Shown here: piece by piece, positions 19,228 through 29,299 of the stretch | Layout: each line of letters opens with the position of its first letter | How positions within the stretch are numbered: the first letter of the stretch is position 1 | DNA from: Thiocapsa roseopersicina | GTDB lineage: Bacteria; Pseudomonadota; Gammaproteobacteria; Chromatiales; Chromatiaceae | Direction: 5' to 3' | DNA: 64,000 bases | Assembly (NCBI RefSeq): GCF_900106925.1 | Contig: NZ_FNNZ01000008.1 | Location: forward strand, 142,455-206,454 | Translations under genes and position numbers: made by a program | Notes under the pieces: generated by a model | What the model saw: only the letters and a program-made list of their open reading frames with translations | Databases searched by the model: none | Told to the model about the DNA's origin: nothing

Positions 19228-20233
19228 GACGGCGCCCCCCCGCGGACAACAGCGGCGCGGCGGCCAACCCGAAGCTCAGGAGCAGCGCACCGGCCGCCGG
19301 CCACATGTAGAGCGAGCGTCTCGGCGTGAGCGAGCGCTCGTCGCGCTCGCTCGGCTCGAGACGGTCGAGCTCGGCGTAGATCTCTTCGAGCTGCTCGCGG
19401 GCATGGGCCGAGAAGAAGCGCCCGCCGGTCATCTCGGCGATGCGCCGGAGTGTCTCCGGGTCGAAATCGCTGCCCGCGCGCGCCGGAACGCCTCCGAAGG
19501 GCGAGCGCGACTGCGCCATCCCGCCGCCGTTGCCGCCGCCGATCCCGATGGTATAGACGCGCACGCCGGCCTGAACCGCCAGCTCCGCTGCGGCGAGCGG
19601 CTCGATGTGCCCGGCGTTGTTGGCGCCGTCGGTCATGAGGATGACGACGCGGTTGTCCTCGGGCTGGTCTCGCAGATGCTTGACGGCCAGGGCGAGGGCA
19701 TCGCCGACCGCGGTCTCGCGACCGGCCAGCCCGACGACCGCCTCGCTCAGCATGGTCCCGACCGTGGTGCGATCGAAGGTGAGCGGGGTCATGAGATAGG
19801 CCCGAGAGCCGAAGAGGATAAGTCCGAGACGATCCTGCTCGCGCCGCCCGATGAATCGCTCCGCGACCGCCTTCACGAGCGCGATTCGCGAGACCATGCG
19901 GTTGTTCAGCTCGTAGTCGGCCACCTCCATGCTCCCGGAGATATCGAGCGCGATCATGAGGTCACGGCCGGAGACCGGGAGTCTGACGGGCTCCCCGACC
20001 CATTCGGGACGCGCCGCGGCGAGGACCAGCAGGACCCAAGCGACCAAGGCGAGGATCAGGCGTGGACTCAGCGAGCCGGTGCCTCGGGTGCCCCGCGCAA
20101 CGTGCGATGCGAGATCCGGATCCAGGTGGAAGCGCAGGGCCGCGCCCTGCTCGTCGCGGGCGCGCGGGAGCCAGGTCGCGAGGAGCGGGAGAGGGAGGGC
20201 TAGCAGGGCCAAGGGCCAAGCCATCGTGATCAT
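19217..20233 (-). CDS. batA: BatA family VWA-domain membrane protein
   Basis: A 338-residue inner-membrane protein: N-terminal TM segment(s), VWA domain about residues 90-285 with MIDAS ALDISGSM and a later TDGANNAG, and a C-terminal TM (WPAAGALLLSFGLAAAPLL). VWA domains bind a metal and a partner protein, here presumably BatB and the MoxR-controlled complex. It is followed by the BatB-BatC gene with an 11-base overlap. Upstream, a 310-base stretch with a REP-like element separates it from the DUF4381 gene. Confidence 0.92.
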   Translation of the reverse strand: MITMAWPLALLALPLPLLATWLPRARDEQGAALRFHLDPDLASHVARGTRGTGSLSPRLILALVAWVLLVLAAARPEWVGEPVRLPVSGRDLMIALDISGSMEVADYELNNRMVSRIALVKAVAERFIGRREQDRLGLILFGSRAYLMTPLTFDRTTVGTMLSEAVVGLAGRETAVGDALALAVKHLRDQPEDNRVVILMTDGANNAGHIEPLAAAELAVQAGVRVYTIGIGGGNGGGMAQSRSPFGGVPARAGSDFDPETLRRIAEMTGGRFFSAHAREQLEEIYAELDRLEPSERDERSLTPRRSLYMWPAAGALLLSFGLAAAPLLSAGGRRRVA

Positions 20234-20543
20234 GCTGAAACGCGCTCGGCGGGTGTTTGAATCGTCATCGCATGTCCTTGAAGTCGCAGCGACATATCGG
20301 CCTTGGAGCGGCGCATTTCAGAAGGTTTTGGTAAGGATTCAAAACCAACCGAAACACGTAGGATGGGTAGAGCGCAGCGAAACCCATCCTCACAGCTCAA
20401 ACGCCCGATCCGGGTGGCTGCGCGGAAAAGATGGGTTTCGCTGCGCGCCAACGGTGCCGAAGCCGGGGCGCCGGAGCGGGGAGGATGGGTTTCGCTGCGC
20501 TCTACCCATCGTACATCGTTGATTTTATATTTTATTTTCGGGA
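20234..20543. repeat. Inverted REP-like repeat inside the moxR-bat operon (20357-20513)
   Basis: The 310-base gap between the DUF4381 gene and batA is filled mostly by a palindromic element. The arm 20357-20390 (CGTAGGATGGGTAGAGCGCA and onward) is matched in reverse complement at 20482-20513 with one visible mismatch, and a half unit occurs at 20430-20447. The same family recurs at 23272-23385. It interrupts an otherwise tightly packed operon and could form a strong RNA structure there. Confidence 0.8.
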
Positions 20544-21110
20544 TCATCTCGTTGCATGGAGCGGCCCTTCGGCCTTTGGGTCGGCAGGCGTTTCCGCGGC
20601 CCCGCGAACTGCGGGGCCGCCGTGGCGACGGTTGGCGCGGATCCAGGTTTCCGCCAGATCGGCCAGCGCATCGGGATTCGGCGGTAGATCGCCGTCGCGG
20701 GTCGCCTGGTAAGCCAGGTCGGCGAGTGCCCGACCCGGTCCGTGACGAAAGCCGTCCCCGCCGCCGGTCGCATCCAGGAAGGCCAGCCAAGCATCGCCGG
20801 TGAGTCCGGCGACCTGCTCGCGCGGAAAGCGTGCGAGCGCAAACCGTCTCAGCAGGCGCGAGAGTGCGGCGACGAAGGCGCGGGTGTCGCCGTCGGCCCG
20901 GGCGGTCTCCCGCAGCGCGGCGAGCTCGCGCAGGGCCGAACGGGCGGCGGCGCCCCGACGCCGATGCCGGCGCCAGCGCACGCCGGCCAGCCAAAGCAGA
21001 ACCGCCAAGAGCACGGCAGCGGAAATCCACCAACCGGGCGCCGGCGGCCACCATTGGATGGGATCCGGCAGATGCCAGTCGCGCAGTTGCGCCAGAGGAT
21101 CGGCGTTCAT
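20544..21110 (-). CDS. DUF4381 membrane protein of the Bat cluster
   Basis: A 188-residue protein starting MNADPLAQLRDWHLP, the family's usual N-terminus (a LRDIHLP-like motif). One TM segment follows (WWISAAVLLAVLLWLAGV, about residues 28-47), then an Arg-rich helical cytoplasmic domain. DUF4381 proteins are found almost only between DUF58 and batA genes. The ATG at 21108-21110 overlaps the DUF58 stop by 4 bases (ATGA), so the two are translationally coupled. The frame stays open further upstream over the DUF58 gene, but that is a shadow. Confidence 0.85.
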   Translation of the reverse strand: MNADPLAQLRDWHLPDPIQWWPPAPGWWISAAVLLAVLLWLAGVRWRRHRRRGAAARSALRELAALRETARADGDTRAFVAALSRLLRRFALARFPREQVAGLTGDAWLAFLDATGGGDGFRHGPGRALADLAYQATRDGDLPPNPDALADLAETWIRANRRHGGPAVRGAAETPADPKAEGPLHATR

Positions 21111-22117
21111 GCGATGCCCCCCGCGGCGGGCAAGCGCCCTCGCCCGCCGAGCCCGAGCGCCAGTGCGGGACCGACCGGGACATCGGCGGTCAGGCGCAGC
21201 AGGTGGGCACGGTTGCGCCGGGCCAGTCGTTCGAGGGTCTCCATCCGGGTCCGAAACAGGCCTTCGTAAGCCTCGCGGCTCCCGGAGCGGGTCAGATCCA
21301 GCAGGCCGCGCCGGCACCCGTCGGTCACGGGATAGCGTCCGGAGGGCGGTGCCTGGATCTCGATGCTGTCGTGGACCGGCAAGAGGATGACCTCGCAGCC
21401 GGCGGCCAGCTCGGTCATCCAACGCGTTTGCGTGCGCAGGATGTCGGCGAAATCGCTGATCACGGCGACCAGGCTGCCGGGGCGCACCAGCGGTACGAGG
21501 TGTCCCGCGGCCTCGGCGAGCGAGCCGTAGCCGCCGGCCTGACCGGAAGATTCGGCATCCGCGGAGAAGGCGGGCGTCGGGCTCGCCAGACGGTCGAGGA
21601 GCGGCAGGAGTCCCCCGGCACGCGAGGCCGGGCGGCGCTCCAGATGCCGGGTCTCGTCGAACACCAGTCCGCCGACCCGATCGCCGCGATCCACGGCGGC
21701 CCAGCCGAGCAGCGCGGCCGCGCGCGCGGCGACCACGGACTTGAAGGCGATGCGTGTGCCGAAGCGCATGGTCGGCCCTTGATCGACCAGCAGCCAGACC
21801 GGGCGCTCGCGCTCCTCGCGGAAGAGTTTGACGTGCGGACGACCGGCTCGGGCCGTGACACGCCAGTCCATGTTGCGCGGGTCGTCGCCGGGCTGATAGA
21901 CGCGCGATTCGTCGAACTCCATCCCGCGCCCGCGAAAGCGCGCCACATGGCCGCCGGTGCGCGTCGCCAGGACCCGGCCGCGCGGCGCGAGATCCAGACG
22001 CCGCGCCTGCTCGCGCAGTGCGATCAGCTCGGTCAGCTCGGGGAGGATGCCCTCGGTCCGCGCATGCGGCGCCTTCGCGCCCTTCGCCGTCGGGGGGTTC
22101 GATCGCATGGCGAGCAC
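21107..22117 (-). CDS. DUF58 domain protein (MoxR-associated)
   Basis: A 336-residue cytoplasmic protein with the DUF58 core FRGRGMEFDESRVYQPGDD followed by RNMDWRVTARAG, the conserved heart of the family. The domain is distantly VWA-like. In this cluster it stands between the MoxR ATPase (3-base gap) and DUF4381 (4-base overlap). The family role is probably to link MoxR to the membrane VWA proteins (inference from gene order). Start could be 22117 or the ATG at 22108. Confidence 0.9.
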   Translation of the reverse strand: MLAMRSNPPTAKGAKAPHARTEGILPELTELIALREQARRLDLAPRGRVLATRTGGHVARFRGRGMEFDESRVYQPGDDPRNMDWRVTARAGRPHVKLFREERERPVWLLVDQGPTMRFGTRIAFKSVVAARAAALLGWAAVDRGDRVGGLVFDETRHLERRPASRAGGLLPLLDRLASPTPAFSADAESSGQAGGYGSLAEAAGHLVPLVRPGSLVAVISDFADILRTQTRWMTELAAGCEVILLPVHDSIEIQAPPSGRYPVTDGCRRGLLDLTRSGSREAYEGLFRTRMETLERLARRNRAHLLRLTADVPVGPALALGLGGRGRLPAAGGIA

Positions 22118-22120
22118 CGC

Positions 22121-23185
<1,065 letters not shown>

Positions 23186-23271
23186 CCTGTTGTCGTATCG
23201 GACGCCATCGGACGGTGCCGTCATGCGTCTCTTATGTTGCCTGCGCTCCAGGCGCCGGGGGTCAGTCATGC

Positions 23272-23385
23272 CGTAGGATGGGTAGAGTGCAGCGAAACCC
23301 ATCCAGCCCGCTAAGGGCATCGGACCGAAACCCGGCAACTCGGCGGTTTGGAGGATGGGTTTCGCTGCGCTCTACCCATCCTACC
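23272..23385. repeat. Second copy of the GGATGGGTAGAGCGCAG inverted repeat
   Basis: Arms 23272-23304 and 23352-23385 are near-perfect reverse complements and match the element at 20357-20513. It lies between gph (whose gene ends just right of it) and moxR, so the two copies bracket the moxR-DUF58-DUF4381 trio. Confidence 0.8.
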
Positions 23386-23421
23386 GTTTATCACGTGTTT
23401 GCCCTGTTTCCGAGTCGTGAC

Positions 23422-24054
23422 TTAGGGCCTCTCGACGTCGATCGAGAGCAGATCCCGCGGATGGCGGCACTGAAAATCAGGCCCTCCGGTCGCCAGACTT
23501 TTCAAGGGCGTGTAGCCCCAAGCCACGGCGGCGAATCGCACTCGCGCATCGCGCGCCGCCTCGAGATCGCGCAGCTCGTCGCCGACGTAGACCAGGCGCC
23601 TGGGGGCAATCCCCTGCGAGCGAGCCTGCCGGCGCAAGGCCCCGGCCTTGCCGAAGAGACCGGTCCCGCCGATCACGGCATCCAGACCGGGGAGCCGATG
23701 GCGGCGGACGTACTCACGCACGCTCGCCCGCGCGTTCGACGACAGGATACCCAAGCGATGCCCGCGTTGCAGCAGCGTCTCCAGCACCTCGCCGATACCC
23801 TCGATCGGGGCCGTCTCCATCAGATCGGCACGCATGGCACGGCGCATCCGTGTGGCGAGTTGCGGCAGCCGGTACATGGGCACACCCAAGGCATGCACGA
23901 CCTCAAGCGCGTGCATGCCCCTGAGTCGCTCCAGCCTCTCCCGACTCAGCGGCGCGCACCCGAACTCCGGGCCGATCTGCCGAAAGGCCGTGAAGGCCGC
24001 ATCGAGACTGTCGACAAGGGTACCGTCGAAATCGAACAGGATGTGAGTCGACAT
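23422..24054 (-). CDS. HAD-superfamily phosphatase, Gph-like
   Basis: A 210-residue HAD hydrolase. Motif I DFDGTLVDS at residue 8, motif II SSN near 104, a conserved Lys in FGKAGALR and motif IV VGDELRDLEAA are all present, with an alpha-helical cap between motifs I and II. This is the phosphoglycolate phosphatase/PpaX type; substrate cannot be read from sequence. A strong AGGAGGG ribosome site precedes the ATG at 24052-24054. The gene is isolated from the moxR genes by the REP-like element. Confidence 0.87.
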   Translation of the reverse strand: MSTHILFDFDGTLVDSLDAAFTAFRQIGPEFGCAPLSRERLERLRGMHALEVVHALGVPMYRLPQLATRMRRAMRADLMETAPIEGIGEVLETLLQRGHRLGILSSNARASVREYVRRHRLPGLDAVIGGTGLFGKAGALRRQARSQGIAPRRLVYVGDELRDLEAARDARVRFAAVAWGYTPLKSLATGGPDFQCRHPRDLLSIDVERP

Positions 24055-24064
24055 CGGTCCCTCC

Positions 24065-24147
24065 TGAACCGCGTCTCACCATCGCCGTTGGCCGCGACGA
24101 GGCCGAACAAAGCGACACACGACGCCTGTCACCCCGGACGCGGTTCA
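24065..24147. repeat. Solo 83-bp terminal-inverted-repeat element (TGAACCGCGTC type)
   Basis: Ends TGAACCGCGTC and GACGCGGTTCA (11 bases) are exact reverse complements, 83 bases apart end to end. It starts TGAACCGCGTCTCACC, like the right-hand unit of the larger two-unit elements at 46.7 and 62.0 kb (TAAACCGCGTCTCACC). It lies between gph and the CDGSH gene. A further GCGGTTCA just beyond overlaps the CDGSH stop codon. Confidence 0.7.
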
Positions 24148-24155
24148 GTTGCGGT

Positions 24156-24803
24156 TCAGCCCTTGAAGCCGACCTTCTTATGCGTCCCGTCGCAAAACGG
24201 CTTATTCTTCGACGCCCCGCAGCGACAGAGAAACGCCTTGTCGCCCTGCCAGGCGAGCCGACCGGTGCCGGCGCGGATGCTCAGATTTCCGGTCAGGACC
24301 AGCGGGCCATCGGGCCGCAACTCCACACCGAGCTTGCCGCCCGTCGCGGTCAGTCCCGGCCCCTTTTCGCCCACGGCGCCATAGTCCTCGAACTTGGCCT
24401 CGATATGACTGTTGTCGCAGAACGGCTTGTTCTTGGAAGCCCCGCACCGACAGAGCGCCGCGCGGAAACGCACGCCGGGCATGTCGTCTCCAGCGCCTTC
24501 AATCTCCAAATCGCCCGTGAGATAGAGCGGGCCGTTGTAGGCGACCGTCAGGCTGTTTTCCGCAGGTGGCGCCTCGGGGATACCGGCCTTGTCGGTGTAG
24601 GTCAAGGCGCCGCTCGGACAGCGCTCGATGATCTCGCGAACCTCCTCCTTCGAAACCAGGTCCGGCATGCACCAAGGCTGACGGTCGGCCACGAAGAGGT
24701 CGCCCGCGGAGTGACCGCATTCGCCGACGTGGATGCAGAGCCGTCCGTCGAACCGGACATCGATCTCCTTCCCCGCGAAATCCAATGATCGTTTCTTGCT
24801 CAT
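24156..24803 (-). CDS. Fe-S protein with Fer4_19 domain and two CDGSH motifs
   Basis: A 215-residue cytoplasmic protein. Residues about 5-70 form a Fer4_19 (YjdI-like) ferredoxin-type domain (CIHVGECGHS, ERCPSGALTY). Two CDGSH zinc-finger-like 2Fe-2S motifs follow: CRCGASKNKPFCDNSH (about 118-133) and CRCGASKNKPFCDGTH (about 196-211), each with the 3 Cys/1 His ligand set. Such proteins are thought to serve in redox sensing or electron transfer. The ATG is preceded by GAGG. It is divergent from the DUF2189 gene. Confidence 0.9.
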   Translation of the reverse strand: MSKKRSLDFAGKEIDVRFDGRLCIHVGECGHSAGDLFVADRQPWCMPDLVSKEEVREIIERCPSGALTYTDKAGIPEAPPAENSLTVAYNGPLYLTGDLEIEGAGDDMPGVRFRAALCRCGASKNKPFCDNSHIEAKFEDYGAVGEKGPGLTATGGKLGVELRPDGPLVLTGNLSIRAGTGRLAWQGDKAFLCRCGASKNKPFCDGTHKKVGFKG

Positions 24804-25116
24804 GCGTGCCTCGATGGGATCGGCCGGGACCCGGGCCGGGATGTTCCGGGGCGATCTGCCGACATATGGGATTGATGGGTGCCCGGACCGGAAAAACGCG
24901 ACGGCCCCGGGGATTCACACGCGCGCGGACGCCGCTTTCGTCGCGTGTGGATTAGTGTGGGGGCCCGAAAAGGAACAGGCAACGCCCGCGCGGCGCGCGG
25001 GCTTGACTCGACTCACGTGAACTTTAGACGCGCTCGCGGATCGGATCGGCAAGGAAGTCGTCGGAATTCGAAGGACACTCGGCCTCCGAGCCCATTAGAA
25101 ACGAGGACCTTCACCC
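24804..25116. promoter_or_regulatory. Divergent intergenic region CDGSH/DUF2189
   Basis: 313 bases without a gene, expected to hold both promoters. A GC-rich hairpin (GCCCGCGC arm at 24984-24991 with GCGCGGGC at 24995-25002) is the only structure seen. No convincing sigma70 boxes were found. Confidence 0.4.
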
Positions 25117-25887
25117 ATGAAAGCGCAAACCGCTCATCCCTCCTTTTCGGAGGCGGTACCCTCGATCCACCAAGTCGACATCGCGGAGCCACTCGACTGG
25201 CTTGCCGCGGGCCTTCGCACCTTCGCCGCTGCTCCCGCGAGCAGTCTCCTATACGGCACGCTCTTCACCCTTGCCTGCTGGGTCACCGTGTCACTGACTT
25301 GGGCACTGCCCTGGTTTACGATCGCCTTCGTCACGGGCCTCTTGCTGCTGGGTCCCTTCCTCGCGGCGGGGCTCTATGTCGCAGCACGCCAACAGGACGC
25401 CGGCGAACCGATCAGCATCCGTGCCGGTTTCGAGCTGGTCCGGGAGCGAGGCACCAACCTCAGCCTCTTCGCCCTGCTTCTCGGTCTGATCGCCGCGGCC
25501 TGGGTGCGACTCTCGGCCCTGCTCTTCGCGGTCCAGTTCACGATGTTCTCGCCGAGCATCGAGGGTTACGTCGGCATCCTGTCCGGGCATTTCGACCCCG
25601 TCGTCATGATCTTCTTTTTCGGGATCGGTTTTCTGCTTGCGGCCGTTGTCTTCACGATCAGCGCAGTCGCGGTGCCGATGATCCTCGACCGAGACGTCGG
25701 GCCCATCACCGCGATGCAGACCAGCTATCGCGTCGTGCGGTCGAACCTGTCCGCGATGACCTTGTGGGCGGCACTCATCGTCGCCGTAAGCGGGATCGGA
25801 ATCCTGACCCTGTTTGTCGGCATGATCGTGCTCTTCCCCGTCCTGGGTTATGCCACCTGGCACAGCTATCGGCGACTTGTAGCATGA
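25117..25887 (+). CDS. DUF2189 polytopic membrane protein
   Basis: A 256-residue inner-membrane protein with six hydrophobic segments. It resembles the DUF2189 family: a short soluble N-terminus ending VDIAEPLDWLAAGLRTF, a RERGTNLSLFALLLGLI loop-helix and AVPMILDRDV before the last helices. Members are often found near respiratory oxidase genes; their function is unknown. No oxidase is nearby here. No operon partner is evident. Confidence 0.75.
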   Translation: MKAQTAHPSFSEAVPSIHQVDIAEPLDWLAAGLRTFAAAPASSLLYGTLFTLACWVTVSLTWALPWFTIAFVTGLLLLGPFLAAGLYVAARQQDAGEPISIRAGFELVRERGTNLSLFALLLGLIAAAWVRLSALLFAVQFTMFSPSIEGYVGILSGHFDPVVMIFFFGIGFLLAAVVFTISAVAVPMILDRDVGPITAMQTSYRVVRSNLSAMTLWAALIVAVSGIGILTLFVGMIVLFPVLGYATWHSYRRLVA

Positions 25888-26271
25888 ACCGGCGCGCGAT
25901 CGGGGGCAGGCCGAAACACCCATGTCCTCGCCGATCGCCCGACAACTTCGCAGCACCGCCGGCGGCAGGGACCGCAGCAACCCCTGCCGCCGCTTCAACG
26001 ACAGCAAGGCGCGCGGTCCAACCGAGACGATGGCGCGGACGGCACAACCCGGCAACTCCCGGCAGCAGCACCGGCGCTTCGAGCTGCGACCCGCGCGGGG
26101 CAGCGCATCGGCAGCACGGCTTTCGGGTTATCATGCCAAGCGATCCGGTCGCAACCTCCGCTGCTCAACCGCCGATAGCTATCCCCGATAGCCATCGCCG
26201 GGACCGCCTGCGGGCAACACCCCCGGCCCGGATCCTTCGCATTCCACCCCAATCGCGCGGATCCGCCCCCG
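25888..26271. other. 384-base gap without a recognisable gene
   Basis: Nothing convincing was found on either strand. The open frames crossing it are Arg/Pro-rich shadows. It presumably contains the promoter of the NhaR-like gene. Confidence 0.4.
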
Positions 26272-27180
26272 ATGCCGAACCTGAACATGAAGCACCTGCG
26301 CTATTTCTGGGCCGTCGCGACGCACGGGTCCATTGCCCGCGCATCGGAGGTAATGCACCTCACGCCCCAGACCATCAGCGGGCAGCTGCGCGAGCTCGAG
26401 GAGCAGATCGGGGCGAAGCTGTTCGGCAAATCCGGGCGCAACCTCGCGTTGACCGAAAGCGGCCAGGTGGTCTTCTCCTATGCCGACGAGATCTTCAGGC
26501 TGACGGGCGAGCTGCAGGACGTGGTCTCGGGCCGTCCGCCGGCCTCCGGCATCACCTTCAGGGTCGGAATCGCTATGGTCGTGCCCAAGCTGCTCGCCTA
26601 TCGTGTCTTGGCGCCCGTGCTGGCGCTCCCGGAGCCGGTGCGCCTGGTCTGTCACGAAGCGCCCCTGACCGACCTCTTGGCCGATCTCTCGGTGCACAAG
26701 CTCGACCTAGTCCTCGCCGACAGCCCGGTCAATCCGGCACTCAACATCCGTGCCTACAACCATGTCCTGGGCGAATCCGGGATCAGCTTCTTCGCGGTCC
26801 CGGAGCTGGCAGCACGCCATCGCGAGGACTTTCCGCGCTCGCTCAACGGCGCGCCGATGCTGATGCCGACCGGCTCAAGCGCACTCTATCGCGCACTCGG
26901 GCATTGGTTCGACCGACACGAGGTGAAGCCGCGCATCGTCGCGGAGTTCGAAGACCGCGCGCTCATGAAGGCCTTCGGCGAGGCCGGTGTCGGGATCTTC
27001 ACGACACCGACCGCGGTGGAGCAGGACATCCTCCAAAAGTACCGTGTCGCGCTGATCGCCCGGGTCGACGACATCAAGGAGCGCTATTACGCCATATCGG
27101 CCGAGCGCCATATCAAGCATCCGGCGGTCTCGACGATCACGGAGTCGGCACGGCATGACCTCTTTGCCCTGCGGGGGTGA
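26272..27180 (+). CDS. nhaR: LysR-type regulator, NhaR-like
   Basis: A 302-residue transcription factor with winged-helix N-terminus MKHLRYFWAVATHGSIARAS and LTPQTISGQLRELEEQIG. This TPQTI(S/T)GQ(L/I) pattern characterises NhaR, which activates the Na+/H+ antiporter gene nhaA in enterobacteria. The effector-binding domain runs from about residue 95. No antiporter gene lies in the window, so the target is unknown. Start: an MPN at 26272; the ATG four codons on (MKHLRYF) is an alternative. Confidence 0.85.
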   Translation: MPNLNMKHLRYFWAVATHGSIARASEVMHLTPQTISGQLRELEEQIGAKLFGKSGRNLALTESGQVVFSYADEIFRLTGELQDVVSGRPPASGITFRVGIAMVVPKLLAYRVLAPVLALPEPVRLVCHEAPLTDLLADLSVHKLDLVLADSPVNPALNIRAYNHVLGESGISFFAVPELAARHREDFPRSLNGAPMLMPTGSSALYRALGHWFDRHEVKPRIVAEFEDRALMKAFGEAGVGIFTTPTAVEQDILQKYRVALIARVDDIKERYYAISAERHIKHPAVSTITESARHDLFALRG

Positions 27181-27265
27181 GGTGCTCGGGGCGCCGGGGG
27201 TGCAGACCCCGAGGGGTCCGTCTCCGGAAGCACCTGGAATGGCGTGAATACGCCGCGGAGACGGC

Positions 27266-27478
27266 TCAGACCTTTTTGAGAAAACAGGTCTTGAGAACCA
27301 GCCCCTTCACCTTGTCCGCGTTGCACTCGATCTCGTCTTCATCAGAGGTCAGACGAATATTCTTGATCACCGTGCCTCGCTTCAGAGTCACGGAGGTGCC
27401 TTTCACCTTCAGATCCTTGATGACCTGAACCGAATCGCCGTTGTCGAGCGCTGTTCCGTTGCTGTCTTTGACGTTCAT
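27266..27478 (-). CDS. PhnA/YjdM C-terminal domain protein
   Basis: A 70-residue protein corresponding to the C-terminal domain of the PhnA (YjdM) family (MNVKDSNGTALDNGDSVQVI, then LKVKG, RGTVIKNIRL and VLKTCFLKKV). The zinc-ribbon N-terminal domain of E. coli YjdM is absent, as in many short homologues. Despite the name it is not shown to act on phosphonates. It has an AAGGAT ribosome site and an AT-richer composition. Confidence 0.85.
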   Translation of the reverse strand: MNVKDSNGTALDNGDSVQVIKDLKVKGTSVTLKRGTVIKNIRLTSDEDEIECNADKVKGLVLKTCFLKKV

Positions 27479-27631
27479 TCTTCGATCCTTAATGCTTGTG
27501 TTGCAGTGGGTTGTCGGGTGTGTCGGGATCTGCGGCTCGCCGTCGCGGTCACGAAACCGTGAGGTTCCGCACCTCGACCGGCGCGGTCGTGCGGCCCCGA
27601 CGCGGGTCGTCGGTCATCAACCGGGTCCGGG

Positions 27632-27985
27632 CTAAACAAGGACCTGTCGCGTCTGTTCGAGATAGCGATGTATGGCCTGCTCGGTGCGGGTATCGATCAT
27701 GGCCTCGGGACGCTTGCCGCGCGGACACGGCAGGCTCGGCGTGGTCCCGAACAGCCGGCAGATCAGCGGGCGCTCCGCATAGACCCGGCAACCCTCGGGA
27801 CCGAGATGCGGGCAGCTCCACGCGGCAAGCGCCGCAGCATGCTCCGCGTCGGTTCTGATCGGGAGCCTGGCCATCTCCTCGCTCGAGGCGGTGACCGGAC
27901 CGCAACAGTCATGGCATCCGGGCTCGCATGCGAAGGTCGGGATCTTCCGGCGGAGCACCTCGATCATGCGGTCGTTGCGGCTCAT
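27632..27985 (-). CDS. YkgJ-family cysteine-cluster protein
   Basis: A 117-residue protein with the zinc/iron-chelating CxxCxxCC-type cluster. Visible Cys segments are CEPGCHDCCG (near residue 20), CPHLGPEGCRVYAERPLIC and a final CPRG. The role is unknown; members are thought to bind a metal cluster. The start was set at the ATG 27983-27985 because an AGGAGG ribosome site lies 9 bases upstream; an in-frame start at 28039 lacks one. Confidence 0.85.
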   Translation of the reverse strand: MSRNDRMIEVLRRKIPTFACEPGCHDCCGPVTASSEEMARLPIRTDAEHAAALAAWSCPHLGPEGCRVYAERPLICRLFGTTPSLPCPRGKRPEAMIDTRTEQAIHRYLEQTRQVLV

Positions 27986-28209
27986 CGTCCATCGCCTCCT
28001 CGCGCAGCTGTCGTTCGACTCTCGGATCTTCATCATCACCGAAATGTGATTAACATCTGAAAACCATTAGATCATGCCTTGGCGGGGTCCGGTGCCATTG
28101 TTGTCCGAGGAGTCGCAACGGACCGCGTCGCGGTGCCGGAACACCGACGAGACCTGCACAGACAGACACCGCCCCCATTGGGACAAGCAATCCAACGAGA
28201 TACCACGCC

Positions 28210-29112
28210 GTGCAGCAGCAACCGACGCTTTTGGAGTTACCGGGTGAGGAGTTGGGTGAGCACGGCCGTCTGCGCGTTCTCGAATCAGCAACCTGCGACC
28301 CGGAGCGGCTCTACGAGCGCATCTTGAGCGGGCGCTACGGCAAGCCGTTCATCGTCGAAGACGGCCGGACCCGGCGGCTCTTCTTCAGTCTGCGTTTCGT
28401 GCAGAGCTCCATGCGCATCGCGGATCCGTTCGCGCTGGATTTCGCCTACACGCGCAAGATGATGGCCTTCCTATTGTTCGTGCCCGAGCCCGAGCATGTC
28501 GTGATGGTCGGCCTCGGCGGCGGCTCCATGGCCAAGTTCTGTCACCGCCATCTGCCGCGCACGCGCCTGAACGTAATCGAGGTCAACGCCGATGTCATCG
28601 CCCTGAGTGCCGAGTTCGGCGTCCCTCGCGACGAGCGCCTGATCATCGTGCGTGCCGATGCCGCCGACTATCTTCCCACCGACGAGAGCGACACCGACGT
28701 CCTGCTGCTGGACGGCTTCGACGCCGACGGTATCTCGCCCGCGTTCCTCAGTCGCGATTTCTACGCAGCGGCCTGCTGTCGGCTCCGGCCCGGCGGCGTG
28801 CTGGTCGCCAATTTCTGCGGATCCCCCGACGGATGGCATCCGCATTTCATGCTCCTCGACGAGGTCTTCGAGGGCCGAGTCCACCTCGGGCGGGTCACCA
28901 ACGACGACAATTACATCGCCTTCGCGTTCGCCGATGCCGGATTCCCCATCGACTGGGCGTATCTGGATGAACGGGCAATCACGCTGAATCACCTGTTTCC
29001 GCTCGATTTTCGCATCCTCGTGGAGCGACTCCGCGACGGAGCCGATCTGCGTCGACAGATTCGGAGGCGACCGCAAAGGGCGTCTAGGTCGCGAGATCCG
29101 AGACGCGGTTGA
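28210..29112 (+). CDS. Spermidine synthase-like protein
   Basis: A 300-residue Rossmann methyltransferase-fold protein of the polyamine aminopropyltransferase group. The SAM-type glycine motif VGLGGGSMAKF is near residue 100, followed by an acidic residue (VIEVNADVI) and a DGFDADG catalytic-area motif near 175. The first 85 residues replace the usual small beta domain. Many such stand-alone homologues have no proven polyamine activity. It starts with GTG at 28210 and ends 187 bases before the HvfA-like gene on the same strand, so co-transcription is possible. Confidence 0.75.
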   Translation: MQQQPTLLELPGEELGEHGRLRVLESATCDPERLYERILSGRYGKPFIVEDGRTRRLFFSLRFVQSSMRIADPFALDFAYTRKMMAFLLFVPEPEHVVMVGLGGGSMAKFCHRHLPRTRLNVIEVNADVIALSAEFGVPRDERLIIVRADAADYLPTDESDTDVLLLDGFDADGISPAFLSRDFYAAACCRLRPGGVLVANFCGSPDGWHPHFMLLDEVFEGRVHLGRVTNDDNYIAFAFADAGFPIDWAYLDERAITLNHLFPLDFRILVERLRDGADLRRQIRRRPQRASRSRDPRRG

Positions 29113-29299
29113 AGGACAGTATCGATACGCAGGGTCTCTATCGTCAGGGAACGACCGCATGCGCGGGCCCGGATTGGCGAGCCCGGAGGGAACCCCCGAG
29201 GTTCCGACGTATCAAATCCGAGCGCGTTGCTGCGATAATGGCGTCGGATGTCCGCTTCCGGACGCCTCCCTTCTCATCGATCGACACGAGGACGAGACC

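Noticed and set aside
23186..23338. Longer N-terminus for the MoxR ATPase
   Set aside because: It would translate part of the REP-like repeat and is not conserved in type; the start at 23185 gives a normal protein.
24879..27158. 759-codon plus-strand frame across the DUF2189 and nhaR genes
   Set aside because: It overlaps two clear genes in another frame and has Arg/Pro-rich composition without any family signature.
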